Shown: piece after piece, positions 41,425 through 52,912 of the stretch
Layout: every line of letters begins with the position of its first letter
How positions within the stretch are numbered: position 1 is the first letter of the stretch
Source: Phaseolus vulgaris
Lineage: Eukaryota > Streptophyta > Magnoliopsida > Fabales > Fabaceae
DNA length: 64,000 nt
NCBI RefSeq assembly: GCF_000499845.2
Contig: NC_023749.2
Span: forward strand, 20,005,114-20,069,113
Reading direction: 5' to 3'
The notes under the pieces: model-generated
What the model saw: the letters and a program-made list of their open reading frames with translations, nothing else
Told to the model about the DNA's origin: nothing
The model's database searches: none
Position numbers and translations under genes: made by a program

Positions 41425-42540
41425 GCTCAGTACCTTGCTGCCGGATGCACTATCCACCAACGCGTCGATGCTGGGTAGTGGGTACGAGTCCTTCGGGCAC
41501 GCCTTATTCAAGTCCGTGAAGTCCACGCACATCCTCCACTTCCCATTCGCCTTCTTCACCAAGACGACGTTGGCTAGCCACTCAGGGTATTGAATCTCCC
41601 TGATGTGGCCAACACTCAACAGCTTCTGCGTTTCTTCCCTTACCACCAGCTGCCTCTCATCGTTAAACTTCCTCCTCCTTTGGCGCACGGGACGGACTGT
41701 GGCGTCCATGCTGAGGTGATGACATAGGAAATCCGGGTCGATGCCGGGCATATCCGAGGCGGACCATGCGAAAGCATCCAAGTGGCGTGAAATCACCCCT
41801 GCCACCCCCTCTTGCTCTTCCTGGCTCAGCAAACGCCCTAGCTTAAACGTTTTGCCGCCAATCTCCCTCTCCACGGTATTAGCCGCCTGTTGATCCCTGT
41901 TATCATCCTTGACGGGCGCCGCCTCTTCCATGGGCGCCACGTCGTCAGGGCCTTCTTCCATTGGTGTATCTGCTTCGGGCATCGCCCTCACGGGTGTGGC
42001 CTCATCGGGCGTTGTCCCGGCGGGCGTCGCCTCAATCATCGTCGTGTCTGCACTCGACGGACGCTCATACACCATGAACACGCCTCTCTTCGTTTTCAGG
42101 CTGTTCTCATAACATTTCCTTGCCTCCTCCTGGTCTGACTTGATGACTATCACCTTGCCACTGAGGTCCGACAGCTTCATCTTCATATGGCGCGTGGAGG
42201 CTACTGCGTTCAGCCGGTTCAACGCCGGTCTGCCCAACAAAATGTTGTAGGCGGAGTTGGCGTTCACGACCAAGTACCGAATGCTTTCGGTACGCGAGGC
42301 TTCTCCATCCGTGAACATAGTCCTCAACTCCAGGTAGCCTCGGACTTCCACCTGGTTATCCGCAAACCCATACAGGCACCCTGTGTAGGGCCTCAAAAGG
42401 TCGGGGGACAACCGTAACTTATTGAATGTCGACCAGAACATGACGTCTGCTGAACTTCCCTGGTCGACAAGAACTCTGTGCACCTTTCTTCCAGCTGTGA
42501 CAACCGAAAAGACCACGGGGTCATTGTCATGCGGCACCAC
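41425..42540 (-). pseudogene. Protease, linker and RT start of TatB copy B-b
   Basis: The retropepsin (VLVDQGSSADVMFWSTF) and its C-terminal region (YTGCLYGFADNQVEVRGYLE, YNILLGRPALNRL) are intact. A linker of Ala, Thr, Pro and Glu repeats follows (EATPAGTTPDEATP-like), then IFKLGR-type sequence, FAWSASDMPGIDPDFLCHHL, PEWLANVVLVKK and CVDFTDLNKACPKDSYPLP. RT ends at SGSKVLSF where the scrambled junction begins, so the catalytic YVDD, both RNase H domains and integrase are absent. Confidence 0.88.
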
Positions 42541-43932
42541 GTCTTGAAGGTCCCCTCTCGTGAATACGAGGTTCGATTCCCACGGCTCATCCGAGATCCT
42601 TTCTTCGACCGAGTTGACCCCCCTCGCGTATTTCTTTCGCTGGGAGGCGGTGGGTCCTCCGCCGGAAAAACCTCCAGCTATGGTATGGACCTCGCCGAGA
42701 ACCTACGTCTCGTGTGCTTGTTCTTCCGCTGGCGGCGGCAGGGTGGCGGTCGTGGCGGGTTCCGCGACATAATCCTTCAAAAACCCGGTAACCCAGCGAC
42801 AGGCAGTTATCAATGTGGTGACCGAAAGCCTCGTGGAACTCACACCAAGAGTCTTTCCGAGGCCCCAACACCTTATAAGACTATCTCTCAGCTATATTAG
42901 GCATGGCGATCAGGTCCTTCAGTTCCACCACAAAATTGTATCTCGCTGGCCTCGCCCTCTCTCTGGCCGGGCGATCGCCTCCCGCTGGACCCCGGGGCTG
43001 GGGCTTTCTGGCCTCGTAGGGGCGTCTCCCCTCTGGTTTCTTCCTTCCCGTCGTGGTCTCATTGTTCCTAGCGGGTTGAGTTCGCATCGGTCCTCTCGGG
43101 CGCGAGGGCACGACGCTGGTGCGCTTCACACACACCTCTCCCTCAGAAGCGGTATGTTCCACCGCCCGACGCCGTAGTTCAGCGAAAGTCCTAGGGCGGT
43201 TGCGAATGATGGATTCGCCAAAAGGGCCGAGGCATACACCTTTCACGAACGCGTACACAATCATGGGCTCCTCTGACGTACCAAGCTTTACCACCTGGGC
43301 CCCGAAGCGGTTGATGTATTCCTTTAGGGTCTCCCCTTGATACTGTTTCACATCAAACAGATCGTAGGAAACCGGCGGCGGGGCCTTGTTTGCTAGGTAT
43401 TGTCACCTGAACAATCGTGACAGTTGTCGGAAGGAGGTGATATGGCCGTCCGGGAGACTGATAAACCAATCCATAGCCATCCCGTCTAGGTGCTCATAAA
43501 GAGCTTGCACCTGGCAGCGTCGGAGCCGCCTACCAGGACCATCTGTGTGTGAAATGCAGAGAGATGCGTCTCAGGGTCCTCCATCCCGGTGAAGATCACC
43601 TTGGGCCCCGCGAACGTGTTTGGGATCACTGCATCCAGAATCTCCTGCGAGAAGGGAGTGGAAAACTCCCTTGGCGGGGAGAGGTTCTCCATCTCGTCAT
43701 GTTCACGTTGCCCCCGATTATTCTGCAAACCCCGGCGCAACTCCTCATTTATACGATGGAGCTCTTCATTCCTCACATGCGAGGCTTCGAGATCTGCTTG
43801 CATGCGTTCCTGTTCCTGCTTCGACTCCGCCATATCATCTTGCAGCCCCCGCATTATCTCCAGGACCTGTTGCACGGACAGTTCTGCTGGGGCCGCGCGT
43901 GCAGTACCTCGTCTTGTGGTGGCCATTTTCAC
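42541..43932 (-). pseudogene. Gag of TatB copy B-b
   Basis: Start MKMATTRRGTARAAPAELS at 43932. An N-terminal coiled coil (about 25-75) precedes the gag core (FTGMEDPETHLSAFHTQMVL, DWFISLPDGHITSF, YINRFGAQVVKL) and a basic Arg/Pro-rich region. The Cys/His knot CEFHEAFGHHIDNC is at about 42845-42804. Stops interrupt near 43486, 43402 and 42880, and the frame shifts near 42790, so no full Gag can be made. Confidence 0.88.
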
Positions 43933-44011
43933 GGTCTCTTCAAACCTCCTCCAATGTTACTATAACTTGATAGATCTTCTCAAACTTGCGATGGGACTGA
44001 TGTTTTATATC

Positions 44012-44032
44012 GACCCCACGGTGGGCGCCAAA
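44012..44032 (-). other. Primer binding site of B-b
   Basis: Minus-strand TTTGGCGCCCACCGTGGGG directly after the LTR; matches the tRNA-Lys-type site. Confidence 0.82.
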
Positions 44033-45221
44033 TGTTCCGTCCGGTTGACCTGGGACGTCTTCGTGCACGACCTCAACCGCCAGCTAGGGACTCCTTCCCA
44101 CTGGTTACCTGTGGATTCCTGCAAAGAAGGACAAAAGGGCGCCCTAGCGGCCGTTTGCATTCCGACGCTCAAGTCAGCCAGCAAGAAACACCAAAAAAAC
44201 TGAGCACCTCCGTATCGGAGCACCTCTTGTGGCACTCTGAAGGTGGTCAAAAGGAAAGTGTGTCTAGTGTGTATTTCTCCTTTTAGCAAAGATCTGTCCC
44301 TAGTCCCTTGTGCGTAACCTCAAGGCTCGAGCAAGCAACTAGAGAGTTTCTGGGAAATTTGCCAAAAGTTCGAACCCTGTTCCCAACATTCTCGGCGCTA
44401 TTTAAACTACCCTAGCATTTAAAGCGCCTTAAAGCGCTTTTAATCATAAAACGTAACGCATTTGATTAGCGCGTCTAATTAGAAAACGTAGCGCATTTAA
44501 GACGTTGAAACGCTTAGGAGCCTTTATAGTACCTTAAACGCTCGAAACAGAAACTGTATTAAATGACTTTAATTACCTGGTACCTGACTAAATGGTGTTT
44601 CTATTCTGACCTGGCTGTCGTACACGTGGAGGGCCTCACAGCGCCATGACCCCATCTGGGGACGTTTCTTCGTGTGAGTCCTCCTGTTTGGGAGTGCTAC
44701 TGCGCAAGGGGTGACCTTTTGGGTGCCAACTCATGCTCCCAATCCTCTAGTCACTCACTTTGAGAGCGTATCTGCCTTCCTCTCGTACCCTGCACCCGGC
44801 TACCCTGGGCGTGACCCTCCTCTTGAGTCGTATCTGTCCCAAAGGCGTCTCTGGGGCGGCAGGGGTACTTCACTAGTCAGGCTCCCCTACACTGGTGCTA
44901 TCACTATGGCCTTGAAGCCACCTTTCTCTTCTCTTTATCACTACCCCGGATTATCGGGAACTGAGGCCTTCCCACGGCGTCGCTCCCTCCATGGTCTTTC
45001 CTACCCATGGGTATCGGGGAACCGCACTGTGATTGCCTTGCCTTAGTGATATTTGATCTTGGCGACGCCTTGGTTGGGCGACGCCTTCACCTAGGCGACG
45101 CTTCCTCTTGGCGACGCTGGTACTTGGCGTCTCTTCCCCTAGGCGACACCTTGTGTTGACTTTGACTCCAGGCGTTGACTTTGACCTTGACTTTGTCAAC
45201 GCCCGGATACGGGACGGTACA
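44033..45221 (-). mobile_element. 5' LTR of TatB copy B-b
   Basis: An 1189-bp LTR in minus orientation, TGTTCCGTCC to GACGGTACA on the plus strand. It carries the CACTCCGACGCTCAAGTCAG-type core at about 44158-44177 (here ATTCCGACG), the TTTAAA-rich repeats (44400-44520), GGCGACGC repeats (45060-45150) and a TTGAC cluster at the U3 edge (45155-45200). On its left lie the primer site and gag, so it is the 5' LTR of a minus-strand element. Confidence 0.9.
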
Positions 45222-47640
45222 AGTACAGGTAAAGCAATTGAAGCATGCAAAACTAAAGAACGAAGGTGAAAAGATCTGCCAAACAGTGCTCAACGCCTCA
45301 GAAGTATGCAAGCGTTATACAAGTGCAAATGGTTCAAAAGATTTACAACTTTATCAAAGGTTGGCAAGAACGAATATAAAGCACAAAAGGTAAAGGTGGC
45401 GGCTGAAAGTTGGCGTTTCAGTCATCCAATTCGAGGGGCACGACACGTCCGTCAACGACATGGTGGGTGGGATCGCAATTAGAAACATTGATCCCCGGGT
45501 TCTCGCAGGCGGCTTGGGCCAAAGCCTCCTTGAATCCCTCCTCGAAGGTGCCAGCCATGTCATCCATGAGTGCCTTCTTGACCTTCTCCAACTCCTCGAT
45601 GGTAGAGTCCCCGGAGGCCACCTGCTTCTCCAGAGCCTCCTTCTCCACTCGGAGCCTGTTGACCTCAGTTTGCAGCTTGTCATGGTCAACCTAGAGAAGG
45701 CCCAATGCCTTGCCCTAGGTAGCCATTTCCTCCTCCATCCACTCCAGTCTTTCCGCCTGCCCATAGCACTGATCCTCCAAGTCCTTCTGAAGCTCTTCGG
45801 AGGCCTCAGCCATATCTTGGAGATCCGTTATTTGAACTTGGAGAGACACTTCCGGGACGTAGAAATCAGCTTGAAATTCCATCGCCTCGCCCAGTTGCCT
45901 GTCAGCCTCCTTTTTGGCCTCTTGGGCCAACTTCAGAGAAGCTTGATAGACCACATTTTGGCGTCCCAAAGCTTCCTTCTCCTCCTTCAGAGCGGCCACT
46001 TCTTCTTTCAGGGCCAGGAGGGCTTGTGTGTTTGAAGCGGCATTTCTAGCTTGGGCGCGCCAATCAAGGGCCACGGCCAAGAAGGCTTCCAAATAGAAGG
46101 GCATTCCTTCTCTCCTATCGGAGCCTTCTGACATCAATCCTCCGTTGAAGCCCCTCATCAGATGCATGATTGGAGGAGGAATGGCAATAAGATCGGGGGC
46201 AGCAGAAACGGAGACGGGAACAGCAGAGACCTCTGCTGGTGGTGGAGGTGGAGCAGACTCGGCCCCTTCGCCTTTTTTCCTCTTGGACTATCGCAGGTTG
46301 GGGAGAGGTGGCGCTAGGGGGATTGTCCCTGAAGGAATCCCCTCCCTGGGGTGATGCTACTGGTAGGATGGGAACCCTAGCAGCCTTTCTCCTCTTGAAG
46401 ACTACCCCACCGTCAGAGTCTTCGTCATCGGAGAGGACTTCCAACACCCTCTTCCCTTGGTCAAGGGGGCTGGAGCAGGTGATGAGGCCACATCCAGTGG
46501 GACTGCGGCGATGGATGGAGGTGAGTTGGGTGTTTGAAGTGTTTGGGGGCTACGTGGGGGTGGTGAAGATGGGCCTAGTGGAGTTTCGGTGGTGGTTGGT
46601 GTTGGTGAGGGTGAGGATAATGGGAGGTTTGGGTCAGCAGTGGGGGTGGTGGAGGCGCCAGCCTTGGAGGCGCGAGTAGCCTTCAGTGCTCTCGCCAAGA
46701 CCATCCTCTTAGATGAATCCATCATTGATCCTGCATTCAAACAAACCAAAGAACAGGAGTTAAAGCCACACCAGACCAAGCACAAGGCGTCAGTTACACA
46801 CAAAGCACAAAATGCTAATCCCACCGCCAACGCAGTTATACGGATCCACAAGGCACGCAGGTAGATGAAATATAAAGAGTACAAATGAACACTTAGCAAC
46901 GAGGGAAACAGGTGGAGGAGGCCAACAGTACAAGCATGATGTAATAAAGCAAAGATAAGAAAGGAAGGACAAAAGGCAACAAGGAATAAGCCTCCCTACC
47001 AAAATAGCTAGAGAGGGTGTGCGCGTTGTACTCACACGCTATGAGCTTCTGCGTGTCAAAAACAATCCCCAGGCCAGCCAAGGCCTCACATACCCCTCTA
47101 TCAGCGGAAGACAGTTCATCCAGGGCCTTAGGCTTAAGCAGCTTGGGGTGCTCTGTCCAGTATAGGGGGAAGCCATCCAAGGCTGTGGGGTCCTGTTTGG
47201 CGCAGCACACCCTGAAGAATTTTCCTTTCCAGCCATTGTATGAGTTCTGGAAGAGGGAGAGGATGATCCTGCCGGCGATCCCGGAAAAGCTCACCCAGAG
47301 GCTTTTCCCTTGCTTCTTCACCTCGAAGAAATGTAGAAAGACGTCCACAGAAGGAAGAACGCCTAGATATCCACAGAGAATTTGAAAGGCTCGAACGAAG
47401 GCCCAGCTATTAGGGTGTAGCTGGGCGGGGGCCGTGTTGATCTCCGTGAGGAGTTTCCTCTCGAAGGGTGTAAATGGAAGGCGCACACCAACGCGTTTGA
47501 ATACAGTTTGGTACATGAAGAAAAAGGGGGCCCTACCCCTAGGTCTATCATCCACACCACGTGGCAAGCGATTAAGTGTGGTCCCAAAAAGTGGTGCTTT
47601 CCCCGTCTCAGAGGATGTCCAATCAACCATTAAGAGCACC
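45222..47640 (-). pseudogene. Antisense extra gene (eORF) of TatB copy B-c
   Basis: Exon 1 reads to 47000 and contains the PF04195-like core: FFFMYQTVFKRV, LPFTPFERKLLTEIN, LHPNSWAFVRAFQILC and GFPLYWTEHP. Its N-terminus is replaced or deleted (about 47560-47640). The intron is 46731-46999 (TTTG/GTAGGG to AATGCAG/GATC). Exon 2 starts at 46730 (SMMDSSKRMVLARALKA), followed by a Pro-rich part, an acidic DDEDSDGG patch with KRRK, and a coiled coil ending NCDPTHHVVDGRVVPLELDD at 45418. Frameshifts occur near 46470 and 46240, and a stop at about 45695. 45222-45417 is 3' sequence without features. Confidence 0.75.
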
Positions 47641-47788
47641 CCAATGGTTTAGAGAATGTCACGTCAATAGTTTGAGGAGTGTCACGTCAGCAAGAATGAC
47701 ACGTCACCAGGATGCCACGTGGATGGCGTGGGCGTGGCCTTAGTCTTTTCGCTGAAAACAAGTCATCAGCTTAAGACTGGGGGGCTTG
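47641..47788 (-). promoter_or_regulatory. Upstream region of B-c eORF and polypurine tract
   Basis: A G-box (CACGTG) lies at 47716-47721, another at 47558-47563 just inside the damaged exon 1. AGTCTT (47742-47747) and AAGACT (47773-47778) form the hairpin before the polypurine tract GACTGGGGGGCTTG. The 5'UTR intron seen in B-a is deleted here. Confidence 0.6.
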
Positions 47789-48916
47789 TGTACCGTCCCG
47801 TACCCGGGCATTGACAAAGTCAATGTCAAAGTCAGCGTCAAGGTCAAAGTAAACATAAGGCGTCGCCTAGGGGAGGCGACGCCACGTGCAAGCATCGCCA
47901 AGGCAAGGCGTCGCCAAGAGGAAGCGTCGCCAAGGTAGGGTGTCGCTAAGGTAAATGTCACAAGAGCAAGGCAACCACAGTGTTGCTCCCCGATACCCAT
48001 GGGTAGGAAAGACCATGGAGGGAGTGACGCCATGGGAAGGCCTCAAACCCCGATAACTCGGGGTAGCAATAAAGGGAAGAGAAAGGTGGCTTCAAGGCCA
48101 TAGTACTAGCGCCAGTGGAGAGCAATCTGACTCCTGAAGTGCCCATGTCGCCCCAGAGAAGCCCTTGGGATAGTTACGACTCATGAGAAGGGTCAAGCCC
48201 AGGGGTAGCCAGGTGCAGGGTACGAGAGGAAGGTAGATATGCTCTCAAAGCGAGTGACTAGAGGTTTGGGGGCATGAGTTGGCACCCAAAAAGTCACCCC
48301 TTGCGCAGATGCACTCCCAGGAAGGAGGGCTCATGGTGCTTTGAGGCCCTCCACGTGTAATAGCAGCCAAGTCAGAATAGAAACATCAATTTGTCAGGTA
48401 TAAGGTAATTAAAGCTATTTAATAAAGTTTACGTTTCGAGCGTTTAAGGTACTTTAAATGCTCCAAGAGGTTTAAACGTCTTAAAGGCACTGAACGTTTC
48501 ATAACCTTAAATGCGCTTTAAGACGCTTTAAATGCTAGAGTAGTTTAAATAGAACCTTGGACGTGGGAAACGGGGTTCAGACTTTTGGCGAATTTTCCCA
48601 GAATACACTCTAGTTGCTTGCTCGAGTCTTGAGGCTACGCACAAGGCACTAGAGAAAGGTTGTTTGCCAGAAGGAGAAAAGATACACAATACACAGTTTC
48701 GTTTACCACCTTCAGAGTGCCATTCACGGTGCTCCGATACGGAGGTGTAGAGTTTTTGGTGTTTCTCGCTAGCTGACTTTAGCGTCGGAGTGCAAACGGA
48801 CGCTAGGGCGCCCTTTTGTCCTTCTTTGCAAGTATTCACAGGTAGCCAGAGGGAAGGTGTCCCTAGCTGCGGGCAAGGTTGCGCACAAAGACGTCCCAGG
48901 TCAACCGGCCGGAACA
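47789..48916 (+). mobile_element. 3' LTR of TatB copy B-c
   Basis: An 1128-bp LTR, plus orientation, TGTACCGTCC to GGCCGGAACA. It follows a polypurine tract, so it is a 3' LTR. Only the eORF end of its element survives; the left part is lost where B-b begins at 45221. It abuts the B-d protease at 48917. Confidence 0.9.
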
Positions 48917-50610
48917 CAGGTCTTCCTAACAAAATGTTGTAGGCTGAGTTGGCGTTGACCACTAGGTACCGGATGTTCTCGGTGCGTGATGCTGCTCCAT
49001 CAGTGAACGTTGTCCTCAGCTCCAAGTAATCTCGTACCTCGACTGGATTATCTGCAAATCCGTACAAGCATCCTGTATAGGTCGGGGGACAACTGTAGCT
49101 TGTTGAAAGTTGACCAAAACATGACATCTGCGGAACTGCCCTGGTCAACGAGAACCCCATGCACCTTCCTTCCTGCCGTGACTACTGAAATGACCACTGG
49201 GTCATTGTTGTGTGGGACCACATCCTGCAGGTCAGCCCTTGTGAAAACGAGATCTGACTCCCATGGGTCGTCCGGAAATTCCTCTGCATTCGTGCTCACT
49301 GACCTCACATATTTCTTCCGTTGAAAGGCAGTGGGCCCTCCTCCAGAAAAGCCGCCAGAGATGGTGTGCACTTCTCCGTGAGTTGGGACTTCATGCGCTT
49401 GACCTTCCTCAGGTGTCGCCGGGACTGTGGTCATGGTGGACCCAGCGAGATAATCTTTCAAGAAACCATTCTTCACAAGCTCGTCCAACTGATAGCCCAG
49501 AGCCAAGCAGTTGTTAATGTGGTGTCCAAACGCCTCGTGGAATTCGCACCATGATTCCTTGTGAGGCCCCAGAATTTTGTCAGACTTCACTGGTGGCCTC
49601 AACCTGTCAGCTATGTTAGGCACGACGATGAGGTCTTTGAGCTCCACCACAAAGTTGTGCCTTAGCGGTCTACTTCCCTCTCTCCTTCCTTCGGCTCGAC
49701 CCCTTGGCGGGGCCATTCTTGTCTCGTAAGTGCGCTTCCTGTCTGAGTTTCTTTTCTCTGTGGTAGCTTCGTGGACCCTGGCGGGTTGTGTGCGTATCTG
49801 CGCCCTTGGTCGCGTAGGTGCAGCAATCGTACACTTCTCATATGCCTCGCCTTCCGAGGCAATGTTCTCTACCGCCCGACGCCTCACTTCAGCAAAAGTT
49901 TTGGGGCGGCTGCGGTTGAGCGATTTGCTAAAAGATCTGGGACACAGCCCCTTCCTAAATGCGTACACGATCATGGGCTCTTCTGTGGTACCCACTTTTA
50001 CCACCTGCGCTCCGAAGTGACTTATGTATTCCTTCAGAGTCTCCCCGTGGAATTGTTTTACGTCGAAAAGGTCGTACGAGACCGGGGCTGGGGCCCTGTT
50101 GACTAAATACTGTTCTCTAAAAAGTCGTGAGAGCTGTGCGAAGGACGTGATGTGACCCTCTGGGAGGCTGATGAACCAATCCAGGGCCATCCCCGTAAAA
50201 GTGCTCATGAAGAGCTTGCATTTTACGGCATTAGAGCCGCCAACCAACACCATCTGCGTGTGGAACGCCGTGAGGTGTGCCTCGGGATCCTCCATCCCTG
50301 TGAAGGTCGCCTTAGGCCCTGTGAACGTGCTGGGGATTGCTGTCCCTAAGATCGCCTGTGAGAACGGTGTTGTGAATTCCCTAGGTGGGGAGGCAGTCTC
50401 AGGCTCGTCTACATCGCGCCATCCGCGACGTAACTCCTCATTGGCTCGGTGGAGTTCATCGTTTCTCGCCTTAGCAGCGGTGAGATCCGCTTGCATGCGC
50501 TTTTGCTCTGCTTTCGAGGCTGCCATTGCGTCCTGCAGCCCTTGTATCATGCCCATGAGTTGTTGCATGGTCATCTCTTCACTCCTAGCGCGTGCTGGTC
50601 TCGTGGTCAT
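48917..50610 (-). CDS. Gag-protease of TatB copy B-d
   Basis: A 520-residue ORF from MTTRPARARSEEMTMQQLMG at 50610 to 49048. An N-terminal coiled coil lies at about 10-70. The gag core is at about 110-215 (FTGMEDPEAHLTAFHTQMVL, DWFISLPEGHITSF, YISHFGAQVVKV). A basic region follows, then CEFHEAFGHHINNC at about 358-371, and VLVDQGSSADVMFWSTF near the end. A short deletion after LSPDL throws the frame off; the protease C-terminal region continues in another frame (YTGCLYGFADNPVEV, YNILLGRP) to 48917, where B-c is inserted. This is the best-preserved TatB gag here. Confidence 0.9.
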
Positions 50611-50694
50611 GGCTTTCTGGAAACTCTCTCAACTTATCTAGATTTTAAAAACTGGAACTGAGAAACTAGCATGGTGGGACTAATGTTTTAGATC

Positions 50695-50715
50695 GGCCCC
50701 ACGGTGGGCGCCAAA
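50695..50715 (-). other. Primer binding site of B-d
   Basis: Minus-strand TTTGGCGCCCACCGTGGGGC directly after the LTR; tRNA-Lys type. Confidence 0.85.
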
Positions 50716-51782
50716 TGTTCCGGTCGGTTGACTGGGATCGTCTTTGCGCGTGGCTTGTCCCTGCTTGCTAGGGCACCTTCGTCTTGCTCCGTCTGTGGGT
50801 ACCTGAAAAAAGTGAACAAAGGGCCTCGTGGCCGTTTGCACTCCGACGATCAAGTCAGCTAGCGAGAAACATCAAAAGGGACACACCCTTGAGAGGTGGT
50901 CGAAAAAACTGTACTGAATGACTGAAACCGTGTGACTAGAACTGTGTTGCCCTAATTGCCTTGTGCTCACTGTGAGTGCGCCGCGAAGACAACTAGGGTT
51001 TGCTCTGTGTATCAGTGTGTATTAGGGTAAAAATCTAATCCCCTTCAAATGCTCCCAAGGTCCCTTTTTATACGCCTCTCATCTTTAAAGCGCGTTAAAG
51101 CGCATTGAAAGCATATAAAAAATTCCTTGGAACATTCGAATCTTAACTGAATTAACACGTACCTTGGAAATCTTTCACTGAAACCTTTAACGAGCACGTG
51201 TGCCTTGCCACGTGCCCTTCTGACTTGATCGTTATTCTGTGCAGAGGGCCCCACAACGCCACAGCCCAACTTAGGGTTATTCCATCATGTGAGCCCTCTT
51301 TCCTACGAAGTGCTTCTGGCACGTGGGTTGACTTTCTGGGTGCCAACTCATGCGCCCCAATCACTAGTTACTTGCCCTGGGGTGGATCTACCTTTCCCTC
51401 GTACCATGCACATGGTTCTCCCCTGGTTATGGCCCTTCCATGGGTCGTATCTGTTCCAGGGTCTCCCAGCGGTGGCATGGGTACTTCACGAGTCAGGATA
51501 TCCCCTTCTGGTGCTAGACTTATGGCCTTGAAGCCACCCTTCTCTTCACCTTACTTCTGTTCTGTATGGCCGAGACTCGAAGCCTCTCGGGCGATGTCTT
51601 TACTCGGCGATGTCTCTCTTTAGGCGATGTCTTTTTTGGGCGATGCCTCTCTTGGGCGACGCCTCTGCGAGGCACTGACTCGAGCGGTTAACCTGTTGAC
51701 TTCTCTTCCTTGGGACCCTCGAGGGGCCCCCACCATGCATTGACTCTGACCTTTGGTCAATGCCCAATGACAGGATGATACA
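50716..51782 (-). mobile_element. 5' LTR of TatB copy B-d
   Basis: A 1067-bp LTR, minus orientation, TGTTCCGGTC to GATGATACA on the plus strand. The core CACTCCGACGATCAAGTCAG is at about 50839-50858. It is inserted in a copia LTR, which resumes at 51783. The 5 bp on the right are GAAAC; the left partner is lost. Confidence 0.88.
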
Positions 51783-51946
51783 GAAACAACCGATTATTTT
51801 TCTGGTGTTGTGCTAAATTGCTGTGTTTTTGGAAAACTGAATTCTGAATCAAGTTTTCTTAAAGGAATTTCATTCTAGACTTAAAAGTTTGCGAAAATCC
51901 TCTTTAAACCATTCACTCCCCCCCCCCTTCTAGTTTAAAGCCATAT
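51783..51946 (+). mobile_element. Ty1/copia LTR, 3' part (element G)
   Basis: It matches the last 170 bp of the copia LTR at 40995-41160 (ACAACCGATT, TTTGCGAAAA, a C-run and TTCTAGTTTAAAGCCATA). The upstream part was cut off by the B-d insertion. Confidence 0.8.
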
Positions 51947-51947
51947 A

Positions 51948-51964
51948 TTGGCATCAGGAGCTTG
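51948..51964 (+). other. Primer binding site of copia element G
   Basis: TGGCATCAGGAGCTTGG, close to the initiator tRNA-Met site TGGTATCAGAGC of plant copia elements. Confidence 0.75.
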
Positions 51965-52007
51965 GTTCTTGAAATTTATTCAAGTGTTATCCTAAAACTG
52001 TTTTTAT

Positions 52008-52912
52008 ATGGCTGATAGATTACCTTTTGGGGAAGGTGCTTCAATCAACAGGCCACCTCTGTTTTTTGGTTTGAACTACCAATTTTGGAAAGTCAAAATG
52101 AAAATCTTTGAGGAATCCCTTGACAAAGGTATTTGGGATGCAATTGAAAATGGCCCCTTTGTTCCAAAATTTGAAAAAGATGGATCTTCCATTGATAAAC
52201 CTTGGTCTCAATGGACTGATTCTGAAAGCAAGAAGGCCAAATGTGATTGCATTGCTAAAATCAGATGAATTATTCAGGGTCTCTCAATGCAAATCAGCAA
52301 AGGAAATGTAGGACACCTTGGAGGTAACTCATGAAGGTACCAATTAGGTGAAAAGAGCTAGAAAGCATACTCTAATCCAATCAAATGTTCAGAATGCTCA
52401 AGGGTGAGACAAATGCTGCAGTTCAGAAGAGGTTCATTCACATCATCAATCACCTCATGAGCCTTGAGAAAACCTTTGAAAAAGAAGAGCTAAACATCAA
52501 GATCCTCAAATGTCTTGATAGGTCTTGGCAACCTTAGGTAATTGCTATATCTGAATCAAAAGATCTAACATCATTGAGTATGGCTTCTTTGTTTGGCAAG
52601 CTTAGGGAATGGACTCAATGTTCAAGAAAGTGAAGATAAGCATGTGAGAAGCATTGCCTTAAAAGCTGTCAAGCACAAAAGCAAGCTAGAATCCAGTGAT
52701 GAAGAGAACCTTAGTTTGCTATCTAGAAAGTTTAGCAAATTCTTGAAAAGGAACCGCAACAAAGACACAAACAAAGAAAGGTATGGAAACAAAAAATCCA
52801 ATGATTTTAATTCCAATAACTATACTTGTTTTGGTTGTAGTGAGTATGGGCACATAAAGGCAGATTGCGCAAACAAAGAAAGCAAGGAGAAGAAGTCAAG
52901 CTACAAAGAAAA
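52008..52912 (+). pseudogene. Gag of Ty1/copia element G, broken
   Basis: The start MADRLPFGEGASINRPPLFF and YQFWKVKMKIF match the UBN2/DUF4219 type gag of SIRE-like copia elements. The frame shifts near 52265-52310, with stops after that. Later parts (FTHIINHLMSLEKTF, LNIKILKCLDRSW) are readable in pieces. A final frame at 52593-52912 holds a Lys/Ser-rich region and a zinc knuckle CFGCSEYGHIKADC. The frame is cut by the C-d LTR at 52913, so no pol is left. The product would bind RNA in the particle. Confidence 0.82.
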
